DNA of 64,000 nucleotides from JABCYV01 sp963696025. Lineage in GTDB: Bacteria > Acidobacteriota > Terriglobia > Terriglobales > Acidobacteriaceae. The translations under genes were made by a program, and so were the position numbers. The stretch lies in the NCBI GenBank assembly GCA_963696025.1, contig CAVOII010000014.1, positions 62,001 to 126,000 of the forward strand. Direction: 5' to 3'. Of the stretch, positions 45,832 through 54,064 are shown one piece after another. Position 1 is the stretch's first letter. Every line of letters starts with the position of its first letter. The notes beneath the pieces are model-generated. The model saw only the letters and a program-made list of their open reading frames with translations, searched no databases and was not told the DNA's origin.

Positions 45832-46059
45832 ATGGCTAAGCGACGCGGAAATCCGAACTGGGGCAAACCTGAGCCAATCGGGCCGATTACCCCTACCATC
45901 ACTGAGTTTGAGCAGGTTGTGCGCGAGTATAAGCTCTCGCCAGACCAGTACTTACGCTCTACCCGGCTGCGGGAGTGGGCCCGGCGCAACAAGAACTCCA
46001 AATACATTCCAGAGCCACTGCTCGAGGCTTGGGGATTCGAGATCGAATCGACTTTGTAA
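45832..46059 (+). CDS. Conserved 75-residue hypothetical protein
   Basis: MAKRRGNPNWGKPEPIGPIT, then TEFEQVVREYKLSPDQYLRS TRLREWARRNKNSKYIPEPL LEAWGFEIESTL. Basic, soluble, mostly helical; the basic first 12 residues and the helical body suggest nucleic-acid binding (inference). I recall near-identical short proteins in Acidobacteriota. GAGGACGAGG lies upstream of ATG 45832, and an intrinsic terminator closes the unit. Confidence 0.72.
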   Translation: MAKRRGNPNWGKPEPIGPITPTITEFEQVVREYKLSPDQYLRSTRLREWARRNKNSKYIPEPLLEAWGFEIESTL

Positions 46060-46093
46060 GGAAAAGGAAAAAGAAAATCTTTAAAGCAACCCA

Positions 46094-46118
46094 GGGCCGC
46101 CGTGAGGCGGCCCTTTTT
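46094..46118 (+). terminator. Rho-independent terminator
   Basis: GGGCCGCC-GTGA-GGCGGCCC followed by TTTTT: perfect 8-bp GC stem, tetraloop, five Ts. 35 nt after the stop of the gene at 45832-46059. Confidence 0.92.
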
Positions 46119-46182
46119 GTTTATTCCTCCATTAACTGGGTTAACATCCTTCCTTCCCTGGACTGCGCTATCGTAGGCGGTC

Positions 46183-46782
46183 ATGAGAATTCCAACGAGT
46201 GAACTGGTTGCGGTACTGGTAGCCACGAGCTTTGCCGCGGGACTAAACGTATACGCCACGGTTGCCACTCTGGGTTTGCTGGCCCGCGCTGGAGTGTTGC
46301 AGCTACCGTCGTCGCTGACGCTACTCGCCAACTGGTACGTGATCGGCGCTTGTCTGGCGTTGTTCGCAATTGAATTCTTTGCCGACAAAATCCCTGCTTT
46401 CGACCTCATCTGGAATGCGCTCCACACATTCATTCGTGTGCCGATCGCCGCCTTGCTCGCTTATCAGGCGACTGCGACTCTTTCACCTAGGGAACAACTC
46501 GTGGCCACGCTGGCTGGAGGACTGATTGCGTTGGCGGCGCATGGCGGAAAAACCGCAGTGCGGGCCGCTGTAACTCCATCCCCGGAGCCACTTTCCAATA
46601 TGGCGTTGAGCTTCGGGGAAGACGCGCTCGCGATCTTTCTGACGTGGTTTGCCACGCAACATCCTTACGCGGCAGCGACCCTCGTCGCGGTCTTGCTCGT
46701 CGTCATCGTGGCCCTGGTACGTTGGGTCGTGCGGTCACTGCGAGCTCTGTTTCGGGGTGCCGAGAGGGAGTTGGCCGGGTAA
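46183..46782 (+). CDS. DUF4126-family membrane protein
   Basis: 199 residues with five or six hydrophobic segments. The start (ELVAVLVATSFAAGLNVYAT VATLGLLARAGVLQLP) and AIEFFADKIPAFDLIWNALH TFIRVPIAALLAY with the FxADKIP motif are typical of DUF4126; a Gly-rich second repeat (LVATLAGGLIALAAHGGKTA VRA) follows. Inner membrane; function unknown. ATG 46183. Confidence 0.88.
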   Translation: MRIPTSELVAVLVATSFAAGLNVYATVATLGLLARAGVLQLPSSLTLLANWYVIGACLALFAIEFFADKIPAFDLIWNALHTFIRVPIAALLAYQATATLSPREQLVATLAGGLIALAAHGGKTAVRAAVTPSPEPLSNMALSFGEDALAIFLTWFATQHPYAAATLVAVLLVVIVALVRWVVRSLRALFRGAERELAG

Positions 46783-46844
46783 ATAGCGCCGCATAGTTCG
46801 AATCGCCACCCGGTCTGATCGATTAAGCCCTCTAGCGTTTTTGC

Positions 46845-46850
46845 TACAAT
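46845..46850 (+). promoter_or_regulatory. -10 box of ribBA, very short leader
   Basis: TACAAT lies 12 nt before ATG 46863, predicting transcription start only ~6 nt before or at the ATG. No Shine-Dalgarno is seen, so the gene may be read leaderless. No FMN riboswitch fits in the 80-nt gap. Confidence 0.5.
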
Positions 46851-46862
46851 CTGCACATCATC

Positions 46863-48032
46863 ATGACGCAGCACGCGCCCTTCACTAACGTTCCTGCGGC
46901 CATCGAAGAAATTCGTGCCGGCCGGATGATCGTGGTGGTGGACGATGAAGACCGCGAGAACGAAGGCGACCTGACGCTCGCCGCCGAGAAGGTCACTCCC
47001 GAAGCTATCAACTTCATGGCCAAGTACGGACGAGGTTTGGTATGTCTAACTATGACTGAAGAGCGCCTGGACCATCTGCGCATCGGTCCGATGACGGCGG
47101 AGAATACCTCAAACTACGGGACCGCGTTCTGTGAGGCCATCGATGCCCGCGACGGCGTGACCACGGGGATCTCGGCTTATGATCGCGCCCGCACCGTTAA
47201 GGTTGCGATTGATCCCGCCACTCGACCTGTCGATCTGGCGCGTCCGGGACATGTTTTCCCCCTGCGGGCGCGCAAAGGCGGGGTGCTGGTCCGTGCCGGC
47301 CAGACTGAGGCTTCCGTGGATCTGGCGCGGCTGGCTGGCATGGTTCCGGCTGGCATCATCTGCGAAATCATGCGCGACGACGGCACCATGGCGCGGGTTC
47401 CAGATCTCGTCGATTTCTGCGCCACTCACAACCTGAAGATGCTGACTGTGGCCGAGCTCATCCGCTACCGTATGCAGAATGAACGCTACGTACATCGTGT
47501 GGGGGAAGCGATGATCGGCACTCGGCATGGGGAGTTTCGGCTGATCGCTTACGAGAGTGAGGTCGATGGTGGCGAGTCGCACGTCGCCCTGGTGCGTGGT
47601 GACATCGAGCAGGGCAGCGAACCGGTGCTGGTTCGCATGCACGCCCACTGCTTGATGGGCGACGTTTTTGGATCCACGGGCTGCGAGTGCCACGCCACCA
47701 TCGAAGGCTCGATGCAGATGATTGCGCGGGAAGGTCGCGGAGCGCTTATCTATTTGCATCAGACGTCCAAGGGGTTTTCCGTCGAAGGAATGGCGGAGCG
47801 TACGGCGCTCACCTTTCACCGCGAGAAGCGTTTGCCGGCACTGCCGGAGAGCGAACGCAAGACACAGCGGGAGATAGGCATCGGCGCCCAGATTCTTTCC
47901 GACTTGAGCCTGCGGCGCATTCGCCTGCTCACCAATCATCCTCGCAAAGTAGCCGCGCTGGAAGGGTTCGGGATCGAGATCGTGGAACAGATACCGGTGG
48001 CGCTCGACAGCGTCAAGTCAGGAGAAAGCTAG
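46863..48032 (+). CDS. ribBA: Bifunctional 3,4-dihydroxy-2-butanone-4-phosphate synthase / GTP cyclohydrolase II
   Basis: 389 residues. The N-terminal RibB domain (~1-200) has the acidic DDEDRENEGDL motif, YGRGLVCL and GHVFPLRARKGGVLVRAGQT. The C-terminal RibA domain has the zinc site C-x10-C-x-C in HCLMGDVFGSTGCECH and ends with LTNHPRKVAALEGFGIEIVE. The product makes the two precursors of riboflavin. The RibA part has a divergent start (RHGEFRLIAYESEVDGGESH) but all metal ligands. Single gene, no other rib genes nearby. Confidence 0.95.
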   Translation: MTQHAPFTNVPAAIEEIRAGRMIVVVDDEDRENEGDLTLAAEKVTPEAINFMAKYGRGLVCLTMTEERLDHLRIGPMTAENTSNYGTAFCEAIDARDGVTTGISAYDRARTVKVAIDPATRPVDLARPGHVFPLRARKGGVLVRAGQTEASVDLARLAGMVPAGIICEIMRDDGTMARVPDLVDFCATHNLKMLTVAELIRYRMQNERYVHRVGEAMIGTRHGEFRLIAYESEVDGGESHVALVRGDIEQGSEPVLVRMHAHCLMGDVFGSTGCECHATIEGSMQMIAREGRGALIYLHQTSKGFSVEGMAERTALTFHREKRLPALPESERKTQREIGIGAQILSDLSLRRIRLLTNHPRKVAALEGFGIEIVEQIPVALDSVKSGES

Positions 48033-48076
48033 CCGAGCGAGGACCTTGATTCTGCTGAGATTCGTGGTACACATCG

Positions 48077-48340
48077 TCAGGAAGGCCTTCGAATCACGAT
48101 ATCGCTGTCGTTGATGAAGAACTGCGCCGAACACTGATCGGATCCGCAGATGACCGACAGCAACCCAGCCAATTGCTTGCGTGTGATCAACCCCAAGGTC
48201 CCGCAGTTAGGGCAGGACAAAACTGCCCAGTATGGGTCGTCTTTTTCTCCGACGTTGCCGGCGTTCTCCAGCACAAAAATCGTGCCGGGGAGCATTTGCT
48301 CGGGGATCCACTCGCTCAGGATATTCAGTTCAGCAACCAT
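48077..48340 (-). CDS. Zinc-ribbon-like hypothetical protein
   Basis: 87 residues: LSEWIPEQMLPGTIFVLENA ... AVLSCPNCGTLGLITRKQLA GLLSVICGSDQCSAQFFIND. CPNC plus C-x4-C gives a four-Cys metal site. Soluble, no other domain. It follows the MerR-like gene by 30 nt on the same strand, probably one operon. Function unknown. Confidence 0.65.
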   Translation of the reverse strand: MVAELNILSEWIPEQMLPGTIFVLENAGNVGEKDDPYWAVLSCPNCGTLGLITRKQLAGLLSVICGSDQCSAQFFINDSDIVIRRPS

Positions 48341-48370
48341 CTTGCCTCCCCATGGAGCTAAACTTCCTGC

Positions 48371-48844
48371 CTATGAAGCCTTGGCCCTTTTGCGCGCGGC
48401 TGAAGCCGCAACCGATGGACGATGTTTCTTCCCGTTGCGGATCACCGCTCGCACCTGACGTACCTTGTCGCTAAGACAAATCGCCAGCAGCGGCTGACGT
48501 GTGTTCTTCAGGATGTCGACAATCTGGCGCGCTGAAGTCTCGAGATAAAGTGTGCGCCCGTCCGTCAGCAGGTGATACTCGGAAGTTCCGCTAACCGTCT
48601 CCGCCAGCCGTTTGCCGAATTCCTTATGCAGGAAGCGCATGACTTTGCGCACGCGCTGTAAAGAGAAGCCCCGGTGCCGCAATTCGCCGATGACAGCGAC
48701 TTCGGTAAGGTCTTTCATCGAGTACACACGCCGATGCCCATTCCGTACCGGGGCAACGATTTTTCGCTCATCCAGCCATTGCAATTGCCGCAGGGTTACC
48801 TCGGCAAGTTTCGCCACCTCACGGGATGTGAATTGTTCCTGCAT
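48371..48844 (-). CDS. MerR-family transcriptional regulator
   Basis: 157 residues. N-terminal winged helix typical of MerR: FTSREVAKLAEVTLRQLQWL DERKIVAPVRNGHRRVYSMK DLTEVAVIGELRHRGFSLQR VR. The C-terminal ~80 residues (HLLTDGRTLYLETSARQIVD ILKNTRQPLLAICLSDKVRQ V) form a small sensor-like domain without metal-binding Cys. A 19-bp palindrome 36 nt upstream of ATG 48844 suggests autoregulation. The regulator probably controls the zinc-ribbon gene behind it. Confidence 0.85.
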   Translation of the reverse strand: MQEQFTSREVAKLAEVTLRQLQWLDERKIVAPVRNGHRRVYSMKDLTEVAVIGELRHRGFSLQRVRKVMRFLHKEFGKRLAETVSGTSEYHLLTDGRTLYLETSARQIVDILKNTRQPLLAICLSDKVRQVRAVIRNGKKHRPSVAASAARKRAKAS

Positions 48845-48879
48845 TCGACACTCAAGAATGCTTCAAACAATTGAATGCA

Positions 48880-48898
48880 AAAATGTTTGAAACATTTT
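48880..48898. promoter_or_regulatory. 19-bp palindromic operator candidate
   Basis: AAAATGTTTGAAACATTTT is a perfect palindrome around one G. A half-site-like CTTCAAAC lies at ~48861. Position, 36 nt before the MerR-type gene, fits an autoregulatory operator overlapping its promoter. Confidence 0.55.
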
Positions 48899-48973
48899 AG
48901 GCGCGACTTGGCTGCTGTCAACCGGAGATTCGATGCTGGAGGGTGACTAGAGGAGTTCCTCGGACGGTCGAGT

Positions 48974-49216
48974 TTACGCTTCTGAGCGGAATCGCGGCAC
49001 ACAACCGCCGCCGACGAAATGCACGATTTCCAGCCGATCGCCTTCCGCCAGACTGGTTTCGGTCCATCGCTCACGCGGGACAATGTTGCGGTTGAGTTCT
49101 ACCGCCACGCGATCCTGCTTCATGCCAAGTTCTTCAACCAGACCAGCAAGGGTTCGTGGGTTGGGGAAAGTCCGCTCTTCCCCATTGATGATTAGTTTGA
49201 TTGGAGCACTCGGCAT
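48974..49216 (-). CDS. thiS: ThiS/MoaD-like sulfur carrier protein with C-terminal extension
   Basis: 80 residues. KLIINGEERTFPNPRTLAGL VEELGMKQDRVAVELNRNIV PRERWTETSLAEGDRLEIVH FVGGG is a full ubiquitin-like ThiS domain. ThiS normally ends at the Gly-Gly that is adenylated; here ten residues (CVPRFRSEA) follow the GGG. Either the tail is removed or the protein differs from standard ThiS. No thiG, thiF or thiO lies nearby in the window. Role in thiamine thiazole synthesis is by family only. Confidence 0.78.
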   Translation of the reverse strand: MPSAPIKLIINGEERTFPNPRTLAGLVEELGMKQDRVAVELNRNIVPRERWTETSLAEGDRLEIVHFVGGGCVPRFRSEA

Positions 49217-49239
49217 CGGGATAAGAAAACCGCGGATGT

Positions 49240-49830
49240 TTAGGCTTCGACTTTGCGCAACTGGAACTTGCGCGTGGCCGTGCGTCCGGAATAGTTTGCC
49301 TGCACCAGGACAGAGGAATCGGGTAAAGAGGATTCATCCGCTTCGATCTTCATTTCCGCATCACCGGCTGGATCGGTAACCACCTGGGTGTAAAAAGGCG
49401 CAGCATCGGGACGCGCGAATCGAACTGTGAGCCGGGCCCCCTTCACTCCGGATCCGCCTTCGGTCACGCGCAGGCGCATGATCAGGTTCCGGTCGGAGTG
49501 TACGGAACCGGCATTGAGCCAGTGCACATCGAGTTCCTTGATTGAGGCGAGAATCTCCGGTGCATCGCGTTTATCCAGAACATTGTCCAGGCGACCGTCA
49601 CGGATGAAATCCAGCACCATGCGATGCTGCTCACGCAAGATCTGTTCTTTCTGCTGATCAGTGAAGCCACCACCGGCGAGTTTTTCGGCATAGGAGGTCG
49701 CTCGCTTGCCAATGCAGCGTCCGCGCACGAATACCTGGGTCTGCAACAGAAGCTCGCCTTCGCGGGCTTCACTTTGCACGTGATATATGGTGTCGTCGTG
49801 CTTTATATCGGTATTGAAGCCGAAAATCAT
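49240..49830 (-). CDS. Hypothetical protein, possibly c-di-GMP or surface related
   Basis: 196 residues, no signal peptide. N-terminal half MIFGFNTDIKHDDTIYHVQS EAREGELLLQTQVFVRGRCI GKR is beta-rich, then a helical part (TDQQKEQILREQHRMVLDFI RDGRLDNVL) and a C-terminal Ig-like strand domain (RLRVTEGGSGVKGARLTVRF ... VQANYSGRTATRKFQLRKVE). I recall it as a conserved acidobacterial hypothetical. Divergent from nuoA. The role stated in the call is only a guess and should be read as unknown. Confidence 0.65.
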   Translation of the reverse strand: MIFGFNTDIKHDDTIYHVQSEAREGELLLQTQVFVRGRCIGKRATSYAEKLAGGGFTDQQKEQILREQHRMVLDFIRDGRLDNVLDKRDAPEILASIKELDVHWLNAGSVHSDRNLIMRLRVTEGGSGVKGARLTVRFARPDAAPFYTQVVTDPAGDAEMKIEADESSLPDSSVLVQANYSGRTATRKFQLRKVEA

Positions 49831-49899
49831 GCCGGTCAGTTGACGTTCTCCAAATGTTACGCAGCTGTTAAGGGACCTTTAAAAAGGTGCCCCCGTCGC

Positions 49900-49928
49900 T
49901 TGACACTATCACAGGCGAAATCTAATCT
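49900..49928 (+). promoter_or_regulatory. Sigma70-type promoter of the nuo operon
   Basis: TTGACA (49900-49905), 17-bp spacer, TAATCT (49923-49928), 47 nt before nuoA. The -35 box is consensus. A hairpin-forming GGGACCTTTAAAAAGGTGCCC lies just upstream at ~49873-49893 and may affect regulation. Confidence 0.75.
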
Positions 49929-49975
49929 AGAACGTTTAAGCAAATACTTCGCGCAAATTATATATAGCTCCCTTT

Positions 49976-50371
49976 ATGCCGGACAATTACTTCGCCCGCT
50001 ACCTGCCGTTATTGATTCACTTCCTGCTTGCAGGCGCTCTGGCGGGAGTCATTGTGCTCCTCTCCTGGTTCATCGGATACCGGCGGCCTACCCGGGCCAA
50101 GCTATCGCCTTACGAATGCGGGATGATCCCGGTCGGCGACGCCCGCGAACGTTTCTCGGTCAAATTCTATCTGGTGGCCATGCTCTTTATTCTCTTCGAC
50201 GTTGAAGCCATCTTTCTTTATCCCTGGGCGGTGATCCTGCGTGATCTCAAGATGTTCGGCTTCCTGGAGATGATGGTCTACGTCGGCATCGTGCTGGTGG
50301 GTCTGTTCTACATCTGGAGAAAAGGCGCGCTGGACTGGAGCAAACCTTCGCCGCGGCGAGGAGAGATCTGA
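49976..50371 (+). CDS. nuoA: NADH-quinone oxidoreductase subunit A
   Basis: 131 residues, three membrane helices. The loop SPYECGMIPVGDARERFSVK FYLVAMLFILFDVEAIFLYP is the NuoA signature (YECG, FxxxFxxFDVE). Part of the membrane arm near the quinone site. Its TGA overlaps the nuoC ATG by one base; the nuoB that normally sits between them is not there. Confidence 0.95.
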   Translation: MPDNYFARYLPLLIHFLLAGALAGVIVLLSWFIGYRRPTRAKLSPYECGMIPVGDARERFSVKFYLVAMLFILFDVEAIFLYPWAVILRDLKMFGFLEMMVYVGIVLVGLFYIWRKGALDWSKPSPRRGEI

Positions 50372-50868
50372 TGCCGCTGGCCCCTGCCGTTACCGATCTC
50401 CAGCAACTGAAGACCCATCCTGCCATTGCTAAGTTGCTGACCTGGAATTCGGCGGCTGTGGAGGGTGCTAAGTTTGATCGCGATGAGACCACCATCTACA
50501 TAGAGCAATCCTGGCTGCGCGAAGCCTGCGTTCTCCTCCGCGACGATGCGGATTGCCCGTTCAACTTTCTGTCTGATGTGACCTGCGTTGACTGGTTTCC
50601 TTCCGAGCCGCGCTTTGAAGTCGTGTATCAACTTCTCTCCATTCCTAAGAAAGAACGGGTGCGGTTGAAAGTTCGACTCAATAACACGGCGCCGGACATT
50701 GATACGGTCACCTCGGTTTGGCCTGCCGCCAATTATTTTGAACGGGAGGTCTTCGACCTTTTCGGGATTCGTTTCATCGGACATCCGTATATGCGCAGGC
50801 TTTTGATGCCCGAAGACTGGGAAGGCTATCCGCTGCGCAAAGACTATCCTGTGGAGGGCTACCGCTAG
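50371..50868 (+). CDS. nuoC: NADH-quinone oxidoreductase subunit C
   Basis: 165 residues. CPFNFLSDVTCVDWFPSEPR FEVVYQLLS and the C-terminal signature EREVFDLFGIRFIGHPYMRR LLMPEDWEGYPLRKDYP identify NuoC of the peripheral arm. GAGGAGAG upstream of ATG 50371. Translationally coupled to nuoA. Confidence 0.95.
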   Translation: MPLAPAVTDLQQLKTHPAIAKLLTWNSAAVEGAKFDRDETTIYIEQSWLREACVLLRDDADCPFNFLSDVTCVDWFPSEPRFEVVYQLLSIPKKERVRLKVRLNNTAPDIDTVTSVWPAANYFEREVFDLFGIRFIGHPYMRRLLMPEDWEGYPLRKDYPVEGYR

Positions 50869-50876
50869 GCTTCACT

Positions 50877-52082
50877 ATGGGCCACCTCACCACGCTACCG
50901 GAGCTCGAGCTCGGTCAGGATCGCACCATGATCCTGAACATGGGGCCACAACACCCGTCGACGCATGGCGTATTGCGGGTAATTCTCGAGATTGACGGCG
51001 AAAATGTGGTGCGCATCATGCCCGATATCGGGTATCTGCACACCGGGATCGAAAAGACGTGCGAGGCCAAGTTTTACCAGCAGGTCGTGCCGCTGACCGA
51101 CCGCATCGATTATTTGTGCCCGCTGACCAACAACCTCTGCTATGTGCTGGCGGTCGAGAAATTGCTGGGGCTGGAGATTCCTCCCAAGGCGCAGTGGATG
51201 CGCGTCTTGCTCAATGAACTGACCCGGATCAATTCTCACCTGGTGTGGTTGGGAACCCACGCTATGGATATCGGCGCGCTAACGGTGTTCCTGTATTGCT
51301 TCCGGGAGCGTGAGGATATCCTGCGGCTGTTCGAGGCGGTCAGCGGCCAGCGCATGATGACATCGTACTTTCGCATCGGCGGCCTGGCGTTGGAGCCTCC
51401 ACTTGGCTTCTTCGAACAGACGCGGGTCTTTGCGGATCGGTTTCCGCCGAAAGTTGATGAGTACGAAAACCTGCTGACTGGGAATCCGATTTTTATGATG
51501 CGCACCAAGGGCGTGGCCAAAATTACGGCCGAAGATGCCATCGCGCTGGGCGCGAGCGGGCCCACGTTGCGCGGGAGCGGGGTTGACTTCGACCTGCGCC
51601 GCGACCTTCCCTACTCCGGCTACGAACATTTCAAGTTCAAGGTGCCAGTCGCCCGTGAGGGAGACGTGTTCGCACGCTACATGTGCCGGGTGCAGGAACT
51701 TCGCGAATCCATCGCAATCGTGCAACAAGCGCTGGATGGAATGCCCGAAGGCCCTATCAAGGCGGACGCTCCCAAAGTGGTGTTGCCGGATCGGGAGAAG
51801 ATGAAGACGCAGATGGAAGCTTTGATCTATCACTTCAAGATTATTACTGAAGGCTTCGCCGTTCCGGAAGGCGAGGTTTACCAGGCTGTCGAATCACCCC
51901 GCGGTGAAATGGGATATTACGTTGTGAGCGATGGCACGGCCAAACCATATCGAGTGCACATGCGGGCAGCATGTCTGGCCAATCTGCAAGCGCTCCCAAA
52001 AATGTGTGAAGGCAGGCTGCTGGCTGATGTGATCGCGGCTATTGGCAGCATCGATATCGTGCTGGGAGAAGTTGATCGCTGA
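50877..52082 (+). CDS. nuoD: NADH-quinone oxidoreductase subunit D
   Basis: 401 residues. MGPQHPSTHGVLRVILEIDG (quinone-site His region), GYLHTGIEKTCEAK, and PRGEMGYYVVSDGTAKPYRV are NuoD signatures; ends in IGSIDIVLGEVDR. NuoD, homologous to hydrogenase large subunits, forms the quinone pocket together with NuoB. Eight bases after nuoC. Confidence 0.96.
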   Translation: MGHLTTLPELELGQDRTMILNMGPQHPSTHGVLRVILEIDGENVVRIMPDIGYLHTGIEKTCEAKFYQQVVPLTDRIDYLCPLTNNLCYVLAVEKLLGLEIPPKAQWMRVLLNELTRINSHLVWLGTHAMDIGALTVFLYCFREREDILRLFEAVSGQRMMTSYFRIGGLALEPPLGFFEQTRVFADRFPPKVDEYENLLTGNPIFMMRTKGVAKITAEDAIALGASGPTLRGSGVDFDLRRDLPYSGYEHFKFKVPVAREGDVFARYMCRVQELRESIAIVQQALDGMPEGPIKADAPKVVLPDREKMKTQMEALIYHFKIITEGFAVPEGEVYQAVESPRGEMGYYVVSDGTAKPYRVHMRAACLANLQALPKMCEGRLLADVIAAIGSIDIVLGEVDR

Positions 52083-52095
52083 TGTCTAAAGGCAT

Positions 52096-52161
52096 CAACC
52101 ACGAAGGCGCACGAAGGAATCGTAATGTGAATTGATTTCTTTTGTGGGTTCTTCGTGGTTG
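52096..52161. repeat. Inverted repeat between nuoD and nuoE
   Basis: CAACCACGAAG (52096-52106) and CTTCGTGGTTG (52151-52161) are exact inverted copies around a 44-nt loop that also contains ACGAAGG. The right arm runs up to the nuoE start. Confidence 0.75.
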
Positions 52162-52172
52162 AAGGTGAATGT

Positions 52173-52655
52173 GTGAAATTTTCGGAACAATTCGAATCCC
52201 GCTTAGCGGAGATGCTGACGCACTATCCGACCAAGCGCTCTGTTTTGGTTCCGACGCTGCTCTATGCGCAGGACGAGGTCGGATATCTCTCGGACGAAAC
52301 TATAGACGAGATCGCACAACGCCTCGACCTTACCGAACTCGAAGTGCGCAATGTGATCAGCTACTACTCCATGCTGACCACCAAGCCGCGCGGTAAATAC
52401 AACGTGCAGGTGTGCACCAATATCGCCTGCCTGCTGCGTGGAGGCGAAGAACTTCTGGAGCATTGCGAAACAAGATTAGGCGTCCGGCAAAAGGGAACGA
52501 CCGCGGACGGTTTGTTCTCGCTGGAAGAAGTGGAATGCATCGGCGCCTGCAGTTGGGCCCCGGCGGCACAGGTGAATTACGATTTCCACGAGAATCTAAC
52601 ACCGGAAAAGATGGACAGAATTCTGGACGATTACAAGGTGAAGGAAAGGCAGTAA
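52173..52655 (+). CDS. nuoE: NADH-quinone oxidoreductase subunit E
   Basis: 160 residues from GTG 52173 (KFSEQFESRLAEMLTHYPTK); the frame extends to GTG 52155 inside the inverted repeat, which is less likely. The [2Fe-2S] N1a ligands are present as CTNIAC (C-x4-C) and CIGAC (C-x3-C). N-terminal helical part typical of the 24-kDa subunit. Part of the NADH-oxidising module with NuoF. Confidence 0.94.
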   Translation: MKFSEQFESRLAEMLTHYPTKRSVLVPTLLYAQDEVGYLSDETIDEIAQRLDLTELEVRNVISYYSMLTTKPRGKYNVQVCTNIACLLRGGEELLEHCETRLGVRQKGTTADGLFSLEEVECIGACSWAPAAQVNYDFHENLTPEKMDRILDDYKVKERQ

Positions 52656-52670
52656 GAAGTCAGAAGGCAG

Positions 52671-52723
52671 AAGTAAGAATGCAGAAGTAAAACCGAATCT
52701 GTTTACATTCTGCATTCTTACTT
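52671..52723. repeat. 16-bp perfect inverted repeat between nuoE and nuoF
   Basis: AAGTAAGAATGCAGAA (52671-52686) and TTCTGCATTCTTACTT (52708-52723) around a 21-nt loop. It would form a strong hairpin just before nuoF; there is no T-run, so it is more likely a small repeat element or an RNA-processing site than a terminator. Confidence 0.8.
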
Positions 52724-52740
52724 CTTACTTGTGCATTCAA

Positions 52741-54060
52741 GTGGCTGATCTCGTCTCCCATCCTGACGAAGTAAAAGTCGTCTCCCGGCGCTTTGGCAAA
52801 GGCGCGACCAATATCGATCGCTATCTGGAACTTGAGGGCTACACGGCCGTCCAGAAGGCCCTGGGGATGGAAGCCGACGCAATCGTGAACGAAGTGAAGA
52901 ACTCGGGTCTGCGGGGACGTGGCGGCGCGGGATTCAACACCGGAATGAAGTGGTCGTTCGTTCCCAAACAATCGGCCAAGCCGAAGTATGTTCTGTGTAA
53001 CGGTGACGAGAGCGAGCCCGGCACCTGCAAAGACCGGCTCATTTTCGAGCATGACCCCCACGCGGTAATCGAAGGTGTGATGATCGCTGGACTCGCTGTG
53101 GGATCGACTACCGGCTATATCTACATTCGCGGCGAATATCGTTATTTGTTGGAGATCATGCAGAAGGCGATTGGTGACGCGTATGCGCGCGGATTTCTCG
53201 GCAAGAACATCTTCGGCAGTGGTCGCAACTTCGATATCTATTGGCACGGAGGCGCCGGGGCTTACGAAGTGGGCGAGGAATCAGCGCTGATGGAGTCCCT
53301 CGAGGGCAAGCGCGGCATCCCCCGCATCCGCCCTCCCTTCCCTGCCGTGGTCGGACTGTGGGGCGGACCTACAGTTATCAATAACGCTGAAACTTTGGCG
53401 AGCGTGCCGCATATTATTTTGGGTGGCGCCGATTGGTTTGCCAACCTCGGCCCCCCCAAGAATGGTGGCACAAGGCTTTTCTGTCTCAGCGGGCACCTGG
53501 AGCGGCCCGGCGTATACGAACTACCCATGGGTTATAACCTTAAAAAGATGATTTACGAAGTCGGCGGGGGCATCCCCAACGGGCGCAAACTGAAAGCCGT
53601 GGTGCCGGGTGGCTCAAGCTGCCCACTTTTGACGGCGGACGAAGTCGATGTCTCCATGGACTTCGATTCCATGATGAAAGCGGGTTCGATGCTTGGCTCA
53701 GGCGGTGTGGTGATCTGCGATGACACCACCTGCATGGTGAAATTTGCCTTGCGGATTATGAAGTTCTATCGGCACGAGAGTTGTGGATGGTGTATTCCAT
53801 GCCGCGAAGGAACTGACTGGTTGGAAAAGACTCTCACGCGCTTTCACTCTGGCGGCGGGTTAAAGAAGGACATCGACAATATTCAATACCTTTCGGAAAA
53901 CATGCTGGGCCGCACGTTCTGTCCGCTGGGCGATGCCGCAGCCATGCCCACGATTTCGATCGTCAAGAAGTTTCGCAAAGAGTTTGAAGATCATTTGCAA
54001 GGCCGGCCTTGTCCCTTTGAAAAAGAGGGGAAGATTGAGCAATTGCCGGTAATGGCGTGA
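52741..54060 (+). CDS. nuoF: NADH-quinone oxidoreductase subunit F
   Basis: 439 residues from GTG 52741 (ADLVSHPDEVKVVSRRFGKG); TTG 52729 is possible. GLRGRGGAGFNTGMKWSFVP is the FMN/NADH site, CNGDESEPGTCKDRLI follows, and the N3 [4Fe-4S] ligands are SCGWCIPCREG plus Cys in RTFCPLGDAA. Entry point of electrons from NADH. No Shine-Dalgarno is visible between the hairpin and the start. Confidence 0.95.
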   Translation: MADLVSHPDEVKVVSRRFGKGATNIDRYLELEGYTAVQKALGMEADAIVNEVKNSGLRGRGGAGFNTGMKWSFVPKQSAKPKYVLCNGDESEPGTCKDRLIFEHDPHAVIEGVMIAGLAVGSTTGYIYIRGEYRYLLEIMQKAIGDAYARGFLGKNIFGSGRNFDIYWHGGAGAYEVGEESALMESLEGKRGIPRIRPPFPAVVGLWGGPTVINNAETLASVPHIILGGADWFANLGPPKNGGTRLFCLSGHLERPGVYELPMGYNLKKMIYEVGGGIPNGRKLKAVVPGGSSCPLLTADEVDVSMDFDSMMKAGSMLGSGGVVICDDTTCMVKFALRIMKFYRHESCGWCIPCREGTDWLEKTLTRFHSGGGLKKDIDNIQYLSENMLGRTFCPLGDAAAMPTISIVKKFRKEFEDHLQGRPCPFEKEGKIEQLPVMA

Positions 54061-54064
54061 AGAA

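Noticed and set aside
47109..47939. Minus-strand 276-codon open frame
   Set aside because: Antisense of ribBA; a typical GC-rich shadow.
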